This document shows positions 53,406 to 63,118 of a stretch of 64,000 nucleotides of DNA, piece after piece. How positions within the stretch are numbered: the stretch's first letter is position 1; every line of letters begins with the position of its first letter. The notes beneath the pieces are model-generated. The model had not been told where the DNA came from. It worked only from the letters and a program-made list of their open reading frames with translations, and did no database searches. The position numbers and the translations under genes are program-made. The stretch lies in the NCBI GenBank assembly GCA_005884195.1, contig VBBP01000053.1, forward strand, positions 1 through 64,000. Direction: 5' to 3'. The stretch comes from Candidatus Bathyarchaeota archaeon (GTDB taxonomy: Archaea; Thermoproteota; Bathyarchaeia; 40CM-2-53-6).

Positions 53406-54671
53406 TCATGTCCGGTTCTGGGGTGGTCGACGACTAGTGCTTAAGGTCGAGTGCCCGAGCCATTCTTTCAAGGTCTTGCGTTTTGTAACCATGACGATAG
53501 CGGCGAGGCCAACGGTGCCTGAGGCTATCAAATACCACGTGAACATTTGTGGATTTGAAGCTCGAACTGTAGGTTGCCAATCGATGCTTCTTAGGGAATA
53601 GTCGGATTTTCTGTCTTGCAGCAGAAGGGTCACATCTGAGCTGGTGATTCGGGCGAGGGTCCAACCGCGTACACACCTGGGCTCAAGGCAACCATCCAAT
53701 GCTGTACCAACCGCGTATGCCTCTTGGGTTCCCGGCATCCAGCTAGCTCCATAGAAATGCCCTATTCTGTGAAGGTCGACTTTGGTTCCATTCAGGTCCG
53801 TGTAGTACTGAATGCGTTTGTAGCTCAAACATATTGTGTTGGCATTGTTGAAAATATTGTAATCGCACCGGGACTGAGTAGCAATGACAGTCAGCCCAAG
53901 CTGGCCTGATAACAGCCCCATCCCATTGTCTTGATTAAAGGCAACGGCGCGAATCAGGTGCGGTGCGACCTCGAAGAGGACCGCGGTATTTTGTTCGGTG
54001 AACGAGCCTTGTTGGTACTTGAACAATTTTGCGTGGTCACCGCCTACGAGTGCGTAAGAGCCGGAAGGGTTCCATCCTACACCGAAGAACGAGTAGTTGG
54101 TCGGGGAAGGGTCGACAATGTGGGTTGTGGTTCCGTTGAATTCCGCGATGAGTCCGCTCTGGCCCACGACGAGGGCAATGTTCTGCGTGGGACTCCACCC
54201 TGAAGCGAAAATCGGCTTGGTTATTCCAGATCGGACAAGGGTGACTTTCTGTCCATCAAAAACAAGGAAGTTCCCCCCGGGGCCTGCGATTAATGCCGAA
54301 GAATCGTCAGGCTTCCACGTGATACTCTCAAGTGTGGCGTTGTGCAATGGAATGGGGATGGTTTCCACCGAAACGGCACCGTTGGATAAGCTGATCTTCA
54401 GCAGGGTGCTGTTGTCACCGACCGCTAGTGCATAGGCCCCATCGCGTCTCCATCGTACCTGAGTGAGGTCAAACGATGTGTGGGTGGGGAACGGGAAGAG
54501 CTGATGTCCATCGAAGACGAAGAGGCGGCCGCCGTCACCAACGACCAACGCGTAGGGTTTGGAAGAGTCGAAGGGCAGTTGGGAGCTGTTACCGGACACT
54601 TGTGCAACCTGCGGGAAGGGGAAGATCGCCAAAGCGAGCGTACAGTAAAGAACGACTAGGAGAGCACGCAT
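53406..54671 (-). CDS. Secreted beta-propeller (WxPxGxYALxxG repeats) with C-terminal TM anchor
   Basis: VRWRRDGAYALAVGDNSTLLKIS; ITWKPDDSSALIAGPGGNFLVFDG; VGWNPSGSYALVGGDHAKLFKY; TM + KRKTLKEW. Confidence 0.75.
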   Translation of the reverse strand: MRALLVVLYCTLALAIFPFPQVAQVSGNSSQLPFDSSKPYALVVGDGGRLFVFDGHQLFPFPTHTSFDLTQVRWRRDGAYALAVGDNSTLLKISLSNGAVSVETIPIPLHNATLESITWKPDDSSALIAGPGGNFLVFDGQKVTLVRSGITKPIFASGWSPTQNIALVVGQSGLIAEFNGTTTHIVDPSPTNYSFFGVGWNPSGSYALVGGDHAKLFKYQQGSFTEQNTAVLFEVAPHLIRAVAFNQDNGMGLLSGQLGLTVIATQSRCDYNIFNNANTICLSYKRIQYYTDLNGTKVDLHRIGHFYGASWMPGTQEAYAVGTALDGCLEPRCVRGWTLARITSSDVTLLLQDRKSDYSLRSIDWQPTVRASNPQMFTWYLIASGTVGLAAIVMVTKRKTLKEWLGHSTLSTSRRPPQNRT

Positions 54672-54918
54672 CAGGCTAACCCTTCAACGAATCGGAACTC
54701 TACATGCTCAGGTCCCTATGTTAGAAATAAGGCTAATGCTGACAACTCTTAACAAATCTTATCGACATCTAGTCTAAGAAATGACGTTAGGAAAGCAAAA
54801 GCAACCTTTCGATATCTCTGTTTTCCTGGCGCCACAAAGTGTTAGCTTCTAGGCTCTTATATATGGACCGGACAAATAGTCAGGTCGCTTCTCCTTCTGC
54901 TGGAAATAGAGGTGGTAA

Positions 54919-55201
54919 AGATACTGGAAACTGCAACTCAAGACCGATGCCCAATACTTCGCTAGGTTCACGGCCCCAAACATGAACGGCGCCGAGTACG
55001 GTTTCGTGACGTACACGGTTTCAGCAAGCGGGATTACGGCTCAAACCAATTTTGACGGTTCTTTCAAAGACAGTTTCAAAGTCGGAGACGGTGGAATCTT
55101 TCGGACGGTATAACAATCTTATGATCACGAGGGCAATAGTTCTCGTTGTAACGGTGGGCACTCTCACGATTTTTCTCTCTACAAGAAGAAGGCGCGACTG
55201 A
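54919..55201 (+). pseudogene. Relic of a C-terminally TM-anchored surface protein, frameshifted
   Basis: WKLQLKTDAQYFARFTAPNMNGAEYGFVTYTVSASGITAQTNFDGSFKDSFKVGDGGIFRTV* then MITRAIVLVVTVGTLTIFLSTRRRRD* in another frame; no start codon. Confidence 0.4.
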
Positions 55202-55621
55202 GTCTCCCCTACGCCCGTATCGCAGGAACCGGCATCCTACCTAGGTAATCGTCTATGGTTCTCTCTCATTCGGCGCGACATTGAAAGTTAGGTTTGGGAA
55301 TTAGACGAGCGGAGATGAGTGTGGATTCCACGAGTGCAATACCTGGAAATGAACCGAGCGGGCAGATACCCCCCACCCTATGCTCGGTAATTCAACAATC
55401 GGCAAGAGCGAACGGAAAAAGAAACCATTCCTCTCATGAATCAGGGCTGAGGTTTCGGGCCAGGATTATTCCCTTCCAGGGTGGAAGTTGGATTTGTTTC
55501 AAGAGTGAATCTTGTGATATCATTGGCAATAGAGAGAGTGCTTTGGGAGGGAAAAGCCCAATACCCCTTATACCCAGTCTAACCCTATCTGCTCAAAGGA
55601 AAAATGGAGGTGTAAGAATAA

Positions 55622-56086
55622 GTGAAGATAATTTTCGAACCGAAGGCCTACAAGATTGTGAAGGGAACGATTCTGCTTATTGCCGTAGTAATGGTAGCCT
55701 ATGTCGCGTACGGCGCAGTCAACCTCTCAATCAGCAACAGCGGTAGCGTTGTGAATGTAACAACGAACCTTTTCGCAATCGTCGACGTGCCGCAGGGCAC
55801 GGCTTGTTCCGCGACAACTGGGACTTACTTAGATACAGGTCTTTCAATTTCTACCTGGTCGGTCCAGGTCGGACTGTCTCAAACAAAGTACGCTTGCATC
55901 GAAAACACCGGAACGAGCGCTCATACCCTTACGATTGCTCAGACGGGATCACTTCCTGGCGGAGTGACTTTCTCCTCGCAAGGAGGATCGGTTAACCCCG
56001 CTGGATTTCTGTTGATTTCGTTTACTCTTACGGCAAGTACGGGAGCAACGACGGGTCCGCTGAACTTCGGCATAACAGTATCCTAG
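55622..56086 (+). CDS. Small TM-anchored beta-rich surface protein
   Basis: N-terminal TM ILLIAVVMVAYVAYGAVNL then Ser/Thr-rich beta domain. Confidence 0.55.
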   Translation: MKIIFEPKAYKIVKGTILLIAVVMVAYVAYGAVNLSISNSGSVVNVTTNLFAIVDVPQGTACSATTGTYLDTGLSISTWSVQVGLSQTKYACIENTGTSAHTLTIAQTGSLPGGVTFSSQGGSVNPAGFLLISFTLTASTGATTGPLNFGITVS

Positions 56087-56272
56087 CCTCCTGACGAGCC
56101 CGTGAGAATCGGGCGAAACCCGTTCTTTTTCTGGGTCGGGGTTGCCATTGGCCGCAGGTGAATCGAGTCCCGGTCCTGAGCATACAGCTTTGATAAGTAG
56201 AACCCCTCTCCAAGACTCGAGACGCTACCCACTTACCGAGGATGCATCCTCAGATCTCTTTGCATTAATTAT

Positions 56273-57385
56273 TTGTCCAGACGGGATGTAGAAAGAATGC
56301 GCCCGTCAATGTCATGTATGTTCCTTGTGACGATGGTCCTAGTTTCTACAACTCTTGCGAGTTCGAGCCTGAGCGTAAACAATTCAGGAGTAGTTACGAC
56401 CAGCTATGGTGGATTTGGACGATGGTTCGATTATGTAGTAGTGATCATGTTGGAGAATCACAGCATTAACTACACTTATGGCGTGTCGGTTGCGCCGAAT
56501 AGCTGGAACAGCATGAGTACCACATGCACAGGCAACTGCACTTATTTCGACTCCCTGGCCAATCAGAACGGTCTCGCGCTGAATTACACCAACTTGGGTG
56601 TAACCGATGGAAGCATCAGCGACTATACCGCGATGACCTCAGGCTACGGAAGTCTCCCCTCCGCTTGTAACGATGGCCCCACTACTCCAGGCTGCACACC
56701 ACCTGATATTCCAAACATAGCAGATCGGCTTGAAGGAAAGAACTTGTCCTGGAAGGCATACATGGAGGACTACCCCGTTTCTTCCGGATGTTACAACCAA
56801 TTCGCAACCAACTACTTCCCGAACCACAATCCGTTCGTTTACTACCAAGATATAATCAATAACACGAGCCGATGCAATCGGATCGTGAACGCCAACTCAC
56901 AAATCGTTTCTCAGGCCAATTGCTGGCCGACGAGCGTACAAAACGACGATCTGTTCTTGGCAGACCTCACCCCAGCGAATGCACCGAACTACATGTTCCT
57001 GGCGCCCAACTCAATAGACGACATTCACAACTGCAACGACGTCTCAGTGGCGAATGCTTGGCTGCAACAGCTTGTGCCGAACATACTCAACAGCCCTCTG
57101 TTCCAGACTAGACGAGCTGCCCTATTCATCACATTCGACGAGGCCGGATGCTCAGGAAAAAATCAAACACCGTGCCCTTCCGCAGGGCCTCAACTCTATA
57201 CCGTATGGGCATCGAACTCAACAAATCCCGCGCCCCCCACTAAGATGGGGTTCAAGTCAACCCAAAGCTATACCCACTTTTCAGCTCTCAGAACTGTTGA
57301 GGACAACTGGGGGTTCCTCCCATTCATTGTATCCGCAGATGGAAGCGCGAACAACATGGAGGAATTCTTCCGCACATCGTCCTAA
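56273..57385 (+). CDS. Secreted AcpA/phosphoesterase-family protein, paralogue of 46929-48143
   Basis: FDYVVVIMLENHSINYTYG; LSWKAYMEDYP; HNPFVYYQDIINNTSRC; ATG alternative at 56297. Confidence 0.78.
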   Translation: MSRRDVERMRPSMSCMFLVTMVLVSTTLASSSLSVNNSGVVTTSYGGFGRWFDYVVVIMLENHSINYTYGVSVAPNSWNSMSTTCTGNCTYFDSLANQNGLALNYTNLGVTDGSISDYTAMTSGYGSLPSACNDGPTTPGCTPPDIPNIADRLEGKNLSWKAYMEDYPVSSGCYNQFATNYFPNHNPFVYYQDIINNTSRCNRIVNANSQIVSQANCWPTSVQNDDLFLADLTPANAPNYMFLAPNSIDDIHNCNDVSVANAWLQQLVPNILNSPLFQTRRAALFITFDEAGCSGKNQTPCPSAGPQLYTVWASNSTNPAPPTKMGFKSTQSYTHFSALRTVEDNWGFLPFIVSADGSANNMEEFFRTSS

Positions 57386-57414
57386 GCATCCTCAAAGGGC
57401 AGGAGGCAACGAAA

Positions 57415-58854
57415 GTGACTACTATATATTTCTCAACCTTTGGAAATAAGATGCAGCCCAACTGCATAAGCAACGTTTATGCCAGCAACCATTGGACTAA
57501 TAGTCGATCCTTGAGGCTTAAGTCCCGGCTTCCCGTTGTCATCGCGTTGGCTCTGCTCGCATTTAGCATTCGTGCACCATTGCTGACGTCGGCCGGGAAT
57601 ATTCCAGAACAGAGGATTCCCAGAACTGTCCATTTTGTCTCGCCTATGACACTTGGCTACGCCGGTATCGGACCGACCACCATAAGCCTAAGTTGGACCG
57701 AAAGCAGCGACGCTTCCTTCTTCGAATACGTTCTCCAAAAATACTCCACTCTTCTAGGATGGGAAACAATCGCCAATCTTGTATCCAGAACTAATACGAC
57801 CTTTTTCTCCGCGGGACAGGACGCAAACGCGAATCAGACGTGGCAGGTCCGATATCAGAACACAGGCGGATTTCAGTACTCAAACAATTTGACCTTAACC
57901 CAACCCCCTGCGGCTTCTCTCTCCTACTTGCAAACCACCTCCACAACTGCTCAGCTCCAGTGGGACAACAAAGCGCAGTACGGCGGGCTTCTCTACTTTT
58001 CATCGTACCAACTCATGGAATCGATCAATGGGGAGACGAACTTCACTCGGATGAGTTACACTGACGTAAACTCCCTTTCTTACACGGTTGGTGCTCTTTC
58101 TCCCTCAACCAGCTATTCCTTCTATCTCAACACCACCGACCAGTGCATCGGGAATGGTTGCCCTGCAAGTTCGTTCTCAAGCTCGCTTTCCAATACAGTG
58201 ACGATAAGCACTCCCGGCCCTTTAGCCGCGTCCGCCCAGGCTAGTCCTGCTACCGCTGACGTGGGTGAGCCGGCCAATTTTGTCTGTACAGGTGCAGGAG
58301 GGGCTCCGCCTTACACATATTCCTGGACCTTCGGCGACGGAAACTCAGGGACGGGAGCCAGTCTGAGTCACACCTACAACGATCCCGGAACGATGAACGC
58401 CGTCTGCACCGTGACCGATAACTTTGGCACTATTGTCAATAGCAGACCAATCACGTATGCGGTCTACATCGATCCTTCCATCTCGTCCTTCAAAGCAACG
58501 CCTGCCAGTCCCGACCTAGGACAAAGAATCACCTTTTTGGTTTCAGCAAGTGGAGGAAACAGATCCCTGACCTACGCATACACCAGCCTACCAACCGGTT
58601 GCTCTTCTATTGACTCCAGTTCCTTCTCATGCATTCCCACCTCGAGCGGAACTTACGATGTAACAGTGACTGTCACTGACCAGGGGCAAGAAACCGCCAA
58701 TTCAACGCTTCGTCTATCGATAGCTCCTCCACGTGTCCTCGGCCTCCCTCAAGGCACGGGACTTGCGGTAATTTTCGGGGGAATACTGGGAACTTCTGCG
58801 GTGGCAATCCTCTCGGTGATATTACTCCTTCGCCGGAAAGGCAATGTGCTCTAA
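57415..58854 (+). CDS. Fn3-like/PKD-domain surface protein with C-terminal TM
   Basis: YTYSWTFGDGNSGTGASLSHTYNDPGTMNAVCTVTDNFG PKD; C-terminal TM + LRRKGN. Confidence 0.75.
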   Translation: MTTIYFSTFGNKMQPNCISNVYASNHWTNSRSLRLKSRLPVVIALALLAFSIRAPLLTSAGNIPEQRIPRTVHFVSPMTLGYAGIGPTTISLSWTESSDASFFEYVLQKYSTLLGWETIANLVSRTNTTFFSAGQDANANQTWQVRYQNTGGFQYSNNLTLTQPPAASLSYLQTTSTTAQLQWDNKAQYGGLLYFSSYQLMESINGETNFTRMSYTDVNSLSYTVGALSPSTSYSFYLNTTDQCIGNGCPASSFSSSLSNTVTISTPGPLAASAQASPATADVGEPANFVCTGAGGAPPYTYSWTFGDGNSGTGASLSHTYNDPGTMNAVCTVTDNFGTIVNSRPITYAVYIDPSISSFKATPASPDLGQRITFLVSASGGNRSLTYAYTSLPTGCSSIDSSSFSCIPTSSGTYDVTVTVTDQGQETANSTLRLSIAPPRVLGLPQGTGLAVIFGGILGTSAVAILSVILLLRRKGNVL

Positions 58855-59347
58855 AGAACAGGGTGGAGGCACGGGTTGTATGGTAGAGATCCGCATGTCC
58901 GGGATAGATGAGGATCAGCGAAACCGGTCGATCTTCAGACGAGACGATAGAGAAGCAAATTGTCCTCTATGCAAGATATCAGACGCTGAAGTTCTCGCAG
59001 AGTTCCCGCGTTGGAGGTTGGCGCGTACGAAGACGATGAAGGGCCACAGGGAACGTTTGATGCTCTATCACAAGGAACACCTGAAAGCTCTTGATGAACA
59101 ATCGATTGGTGAAGCCTACATTTTGCTATCGAAAATCGGGTCGAAATTCTTCTCTTACGCGGACAAGTGGGCCATTTTCGATCCTGTTTACGCTACAGTC
59201 CCGGACCACTGGCACCGAGTCGCTTCCGACCTGGACAGAAATGCCTTGGACTACGAACAGATTCTTAAGACCCCGAGAATGATCATCGACAACAAAGAAG
59301 GAACAATTTCCAGAGCAAACCCCGATAAGGACTTCCCTAAAGAGTAA
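58844..59347 (+). CDS. HIT-like protein
   Basis: CPLCKISDAEVLAEFPRWRLARTKTMKGHRERLMLYHKEHLKALDE...VPDHWHRVASDL. Confidence 0.5.
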   Translation: MCSKEQGGGTGCMVEIRMSGIDEDQRNRSIFRRDDREANCPLCKISDAEVLAEFPRWRLARTKTMKGHRERLMLYHKEHLKALDEQSIGEAYILLSKIGSKFFSYADKWAIFDPVYATVPDHWHRVASDLDRNALDYEQILKTPRMIIDNKEGTISRANPDKDFPKE

Positions 59348-59658
59348 CCACGGCGGAACTCTTCGTCATTGTCGGCGGTTTTTTCGTTGCATTCGGACCG
59401 TTCCAGAGAGGAGGTTGCCTGCATAGTAGTAGACTTGTGCGCGGTTGCATTCAGTTGGGGTCATGGTTAGAAATAGCTTCCATTCGCCTTGACGTGTATT
59501 GCAATCAATTGTCCCAACTTGACAGAATGAATTCCGGGATAGGGTGTAAGCACGAATCGCCATTTTGGTATCTTTTTGGTCGTGAATTGTTGCCTATGTC
59601 TAGCATCATTCCGTCTAGTTAAATAGCCCGAAGAAAAAACTCAAGGTCGAGGGGGATA

Positions 59659-62586
59659 GTGACAAGTAACTTTACGCGCGGAAAGCGTGGGGGATCCAAA
59701 TATTCTCCTTGGGCGAAGACCGTCATTGTCCTAATTCTAGCCGTTTGCCTGCAACCTCAGTTCCCGGGGAACTTGGGACATGCAGCCACGGCCCCATCCT
59801 CAGGAAGTTTCATTTTCGCAGCTTCGGGAGATTTTGGATCTCTGACTTCAGGGGACAGCCTTAGCAACCTGAAGAGCTTGGGCTCGTCTGGGGCTGACTT
59901 TTTCTTGGGGCTAGGAGATATGAGCGTCAACAGTTCCCTCGGGGGGAATATTTGGTGTTCACAGTTCAAGAGCGGATTCAACAATATCGAGCCAATTGCG
60001 GGCGACCGGGACACAGGCGGGCATAATGACACCATTTTCCAGGAGACCAACGACTTTGACCAATACACGGCGGCTTGTCCCCATATCTTGAACAGTCCCA
60101 TTACATGCGGGCTCGTCGCCGGCAACTGCTACGGGAAAGAGTACTATTTTGACTATCCATACCCGAACTCGCTAGCTCGATTCATATTCGTATCCCCGAA
60201 AATCTACAATATCACGGGAGTTTGCACCGCACAGAAAGCAGGGACCCTATGTAGCTCCCAGACGGGCCAGCCGTGCTCTGACCAATACGGATGTTGGCAA
60301 TACCATCCCAACGACATCCACTACAACTGGGCCGCACAAGCAATAGACGACGCCCGGGCTGAGGGAATCCGGTGGATTGTCCTTGTCATGCACAAGAACT
60401 GCATCACCGCCGGCGTCAACACGTGCTCCATGGGAATCGACTTCTTCAACATGCTAATCGCTAAGAAAGTGGACCTGATCGTTCAAGCCCACGAGGAGTC
60501 CTACCAACGGAGCAAACAGGTGGCACTAAACACCAACACGTGCTCTAGCTTCTCTACAAACGGTGAAGGCTGGGTTCCCTATGATTCGAGTTGCATCGTC
60601 AACGACGGGTCAACGGGCAACTACGTGCCTGGAAAGGGGACCGTGGTAGTCATCCAGGGCGACTGGGGGAGAGGCTGGGACCCGGTGAACAGCACCTTGG
60701 TCAGCAATGGCCAGAACGCAGCCGAAGCGCCCTATTTTGCAACTCTCATGGGGCAGAACACGGCGGGCAGGGGACATGGTTTTGTCAGCTACAAGGTGTC
60801 ATCGGACAGAATTGATGTCCAGACTGAGTTCGCCGGGGCCTACCAAGACAACTTCAGCATATCCAACTTCCCATACCGATCGCATCCCAGTATTTCTATC
60901 GCGAATAATGCGGAGTTCACATCAGCTAACGGAGTAACGCAGGGCGACGGTAGCGCGATCAACCCTTACATGATCCGTGGATGGGAGGTCGAAAGCGGCA
61001 CAACAGGCATCGATGTTAGGAACACGACTGTGTATTTTGTCATACGAGATGACTACGTTGTAAGATTGAACACCGGGATATCTTTTCTCAACGTCGTCCA
61101 TGGAGCAATCGAGAACAGCACGCTTTCTTACGACTACAATGGGATCGTGGTATCAAATTCCAGTTTCAATCACATAGACAACAACACGGTTATTGGAGGC
61201 CAAGAAGGCATCATCTTCAAAAGCAACAGCAACTATGATGCGTGCACTAATAACACGGTAACAGGATCATCGGTACAAGGGATCCTTGTCTCGCAAGAAT
61301 CTGCAGATGTCACCGTGGCCGGCAATATTTTGACTTCTAGTTATAGGGCGCTCATTGTCGCGAACGCCACGGGTACATCCGTTACCCGCAACCACCTAGC
61401 TTCAAGCGTCTTGGGAATATACATGGAAAAGGCCGATAATACGACGATATTCGAAAACACTCTCGCAAACAACCTGGACGGAATCGAGACAAACCAATCT
61501 CAACAGATCAGAGTGTTCCACAACAACTTCATCTCAAACACTCAATCCCCGCAGGTGCACGTCGACCTCTCCACCGCAACCACTCAGTGGGATGACGGTT
61601 TTCCTAGCGGGGGCAACTTCTGGTCTGACTATTCTGGGACAGACAACTGTAGTGGATCCGACCAAAACAACTGCTCGGGACCAGACGGCATAGGAGACAC
61701 GCCCTACCAGATCAATAACGTGGACCAGGACCATTATCCCATGATGAAACCCTACGGGCCTGAGCCGAGTTCTGCCCCAGTGTGGCCAAGTTCAAGTGTG
61801 CTAGTCGCTATCAACATCGATAGAGATAGCCTTACCTTGACTTGGAGCCCGGCAACAGACATCGACGGGGTCACTGGATACCGTGTGTACGAGTCCAACG
61901 TCCTCATCGCAAGCCTCTCTGGGGCCGTTCTACCAATGAACGGGCTCAGTTTGGGCGCAACGTACACTTTCAAGGTTGAAGCTGTAGACGCTTGGTCTAA
62001 CGCTACAGTCAACGGCCCTCGATTAACGGTAAGAGTGCTTGCCCAGGGTGGGGTCCTTGGTATTGAATCCTTGAAGACAGGCACCGCCTACCAGGGAGGC
62101 CTAAGCCGCGTAGAAGCCAATCTTACTAATCTCGGTCAAGCAAATGCCCGAGTCACAGCGCTCACTGTATCAGGCAACATCGGAACATTCTCGATTTCAG
62201 GGGTCTACGCGAACATTCCTAGCGGTGCAAGCAGGACCTTTAACGTGAATGCAAATATTCCAGGAGACGCATCTCCAGGAAATCACTCTATCACAATGAG
62301 GGTTGATTGGCAGCGTTATGAGTCTAGTACAGGCAATTGGGTAGATGCCGCTCCCCTGTCAGTGTCCGGACTTTTAGTGGTGAAGAGTTCTGGCCTTCCA
62401 CCGTCGCACGGTCCCTCTAACTCCCGCAATCAAGATGCGCTACACAGTCTAATGCTTCTCTTATCCAACCCATACAGGCTCGCCGGGCTTGGCGGATTCC
62501 TATCTATGTTATTAGCCGCCGCGATCCTTCGAAGGAGTCGCCGTAAGAATCAGTCCACAGAGACTGCGGAAGATAGTACTGAGTAA
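59659..62586 (+). CDS. Secreted metallophosphatase-like + NosD-like beta-helix + Fn3/CARDB-like protein, C-terminal TM
   Basis: AASGDFG...LGLGDMS...AGDRDTGGHN; IENSTLSYDYNGIVVSNSSFNHIDNNTV; GNFWSDYSGTD...DGIGDTPYQI; TM + RRSRRKN. Confidence 0.75.
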   Translation: MTSNFTRGKRGGSKYSPWAKTVIVLILAVCLQPQFPGNLGHAATAPSSGSFIFAASGDFGSLTSGDSLSNLKSLGSSGADFFLGLGDMSVNSSLGGNIWCSQFKSGFNNIEPIAGDRDTGGHNDTIFQETNDFDQYTAACPHILNSPITCGLVAGNCYGKEYYFDYPYPNSLARFIFVSPKIYNITGVCTAQKAGTLCSSQTGQPCSDQYGCWQYHPNDIHYNWAAQAIDDARAEGIRWIVLVMHKNCITAGVNTCSMGIDFFNMLIAKKVDLIVQAHEESYQRSKQVALNTNTCSSFSTNGEGWVPYDSSCIVNDGSTGNYVPGKGTVVVIQGDWGRGWDPVNSTLVSNGQNAAEAPYFATLMGQNTAGRGHGFVSYKVSSDRIDVQTEFAGAYQDNFSISNFPYRSHPSISIANNAEFTSANGVTQGDGSAINPYMIRGWEVESGTTGIDVRNTTVYFVIRDDYVVRLNTGISFLNVVHGAIENSTLSYDYNGIVVSNSSFNHIDNNTVIGGQEGIIFKSNSNYDACTNNTVTGSSVQGILVSQESADVTVAGNILTSSYRALIVANATGTSVTRNHLASSVLGIYMEKADNTTIFENTLANNLDGIETNQSQQIRVFHNNFISNTQSPQVHVDLSTATTQWDDGFPSGGNFWSDYSGTDNCSGSDQNNCSGPDGIGDTPYQINNVDQDHYPMMKPYGPEPSSAPVWPSSSVLVAINIDRDSLTLTWSPATDIDGVTGYRVYESNVLIASLSGAVLPMNGLSLGATYTFKVEAVDAWSNATVNGPRLTVRVLAQGGVLGIESLKTGTAYQGGLSRVEANLTNLGQANARVTALTVSGNIGTFSISGVYANIPSGASRTFNVNANIPGDASPGNHSITMRVDWQRYESSTGNWVDAAPLSVSGLLVVKSSGLPPSHGPSNSRNQDALHSLMLLLSNPYRLAGLGGFLSMLLAAAILRRSRRKNQSTETAEDSTE

Positions 62587-63118
62587 GACTTCGACCCGGC
62601 AACTAGAGGACCGCTTGGCTTTCCACGATTCCCGTATGAACTTTTGTCCCCGAGGAAATGGTCCCACGGAGATAATGCCTGAGATGAAGCGGCCCGTCTC
62701 CCCGCAACAGTCTGTGGCTGTTAGATCTCCCCATCGTTAACGTGTGAGCCAATTCCCTGGCTCGGTCAAGTCTCTGACTTCCCTCACTATTCTTCGCGTG
62801 CAGTCTAGTCCTTGTGATGTATTCCCTGTGTGTTCACTATTTGGTCCTAATTTTGAATCGTGACGCGGGTTCGATTTGATAGAGACTTTGTACGACGTGA
62901 AGTCAGCTTCTATCGGATCCAATAATCTTCCGTGCTTCTTCAGAATCTTTCGTCGCGGGCTTGTTCGATCTCACACGTTCAGCTGTTACGATTATGTCGA
63001 ATGAGACTTGAAACATCTCATCGTGCCTTCCAGAAGGTCATCGTCGAGATTCGACGCGTGACACGGGATTGTCCTAAAGGAATCCAGTACCTACCGGTAG
63101 TAACAGGGCGTTCGAGTT

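Noticed and set aside
60900-61720. Interpretation of the beta-helix region as nitrous oxide reductase accessory NosD
   Set aside because: Only the repeat fold resembles NosD; no nosZ, nosF or nosY seen in the window.
62587-63118. 530-bp intergenic region between convergent genes as a structured ncRNA
   Set aside because: No convincing stem-loop or conserved motif could be identified by eye.
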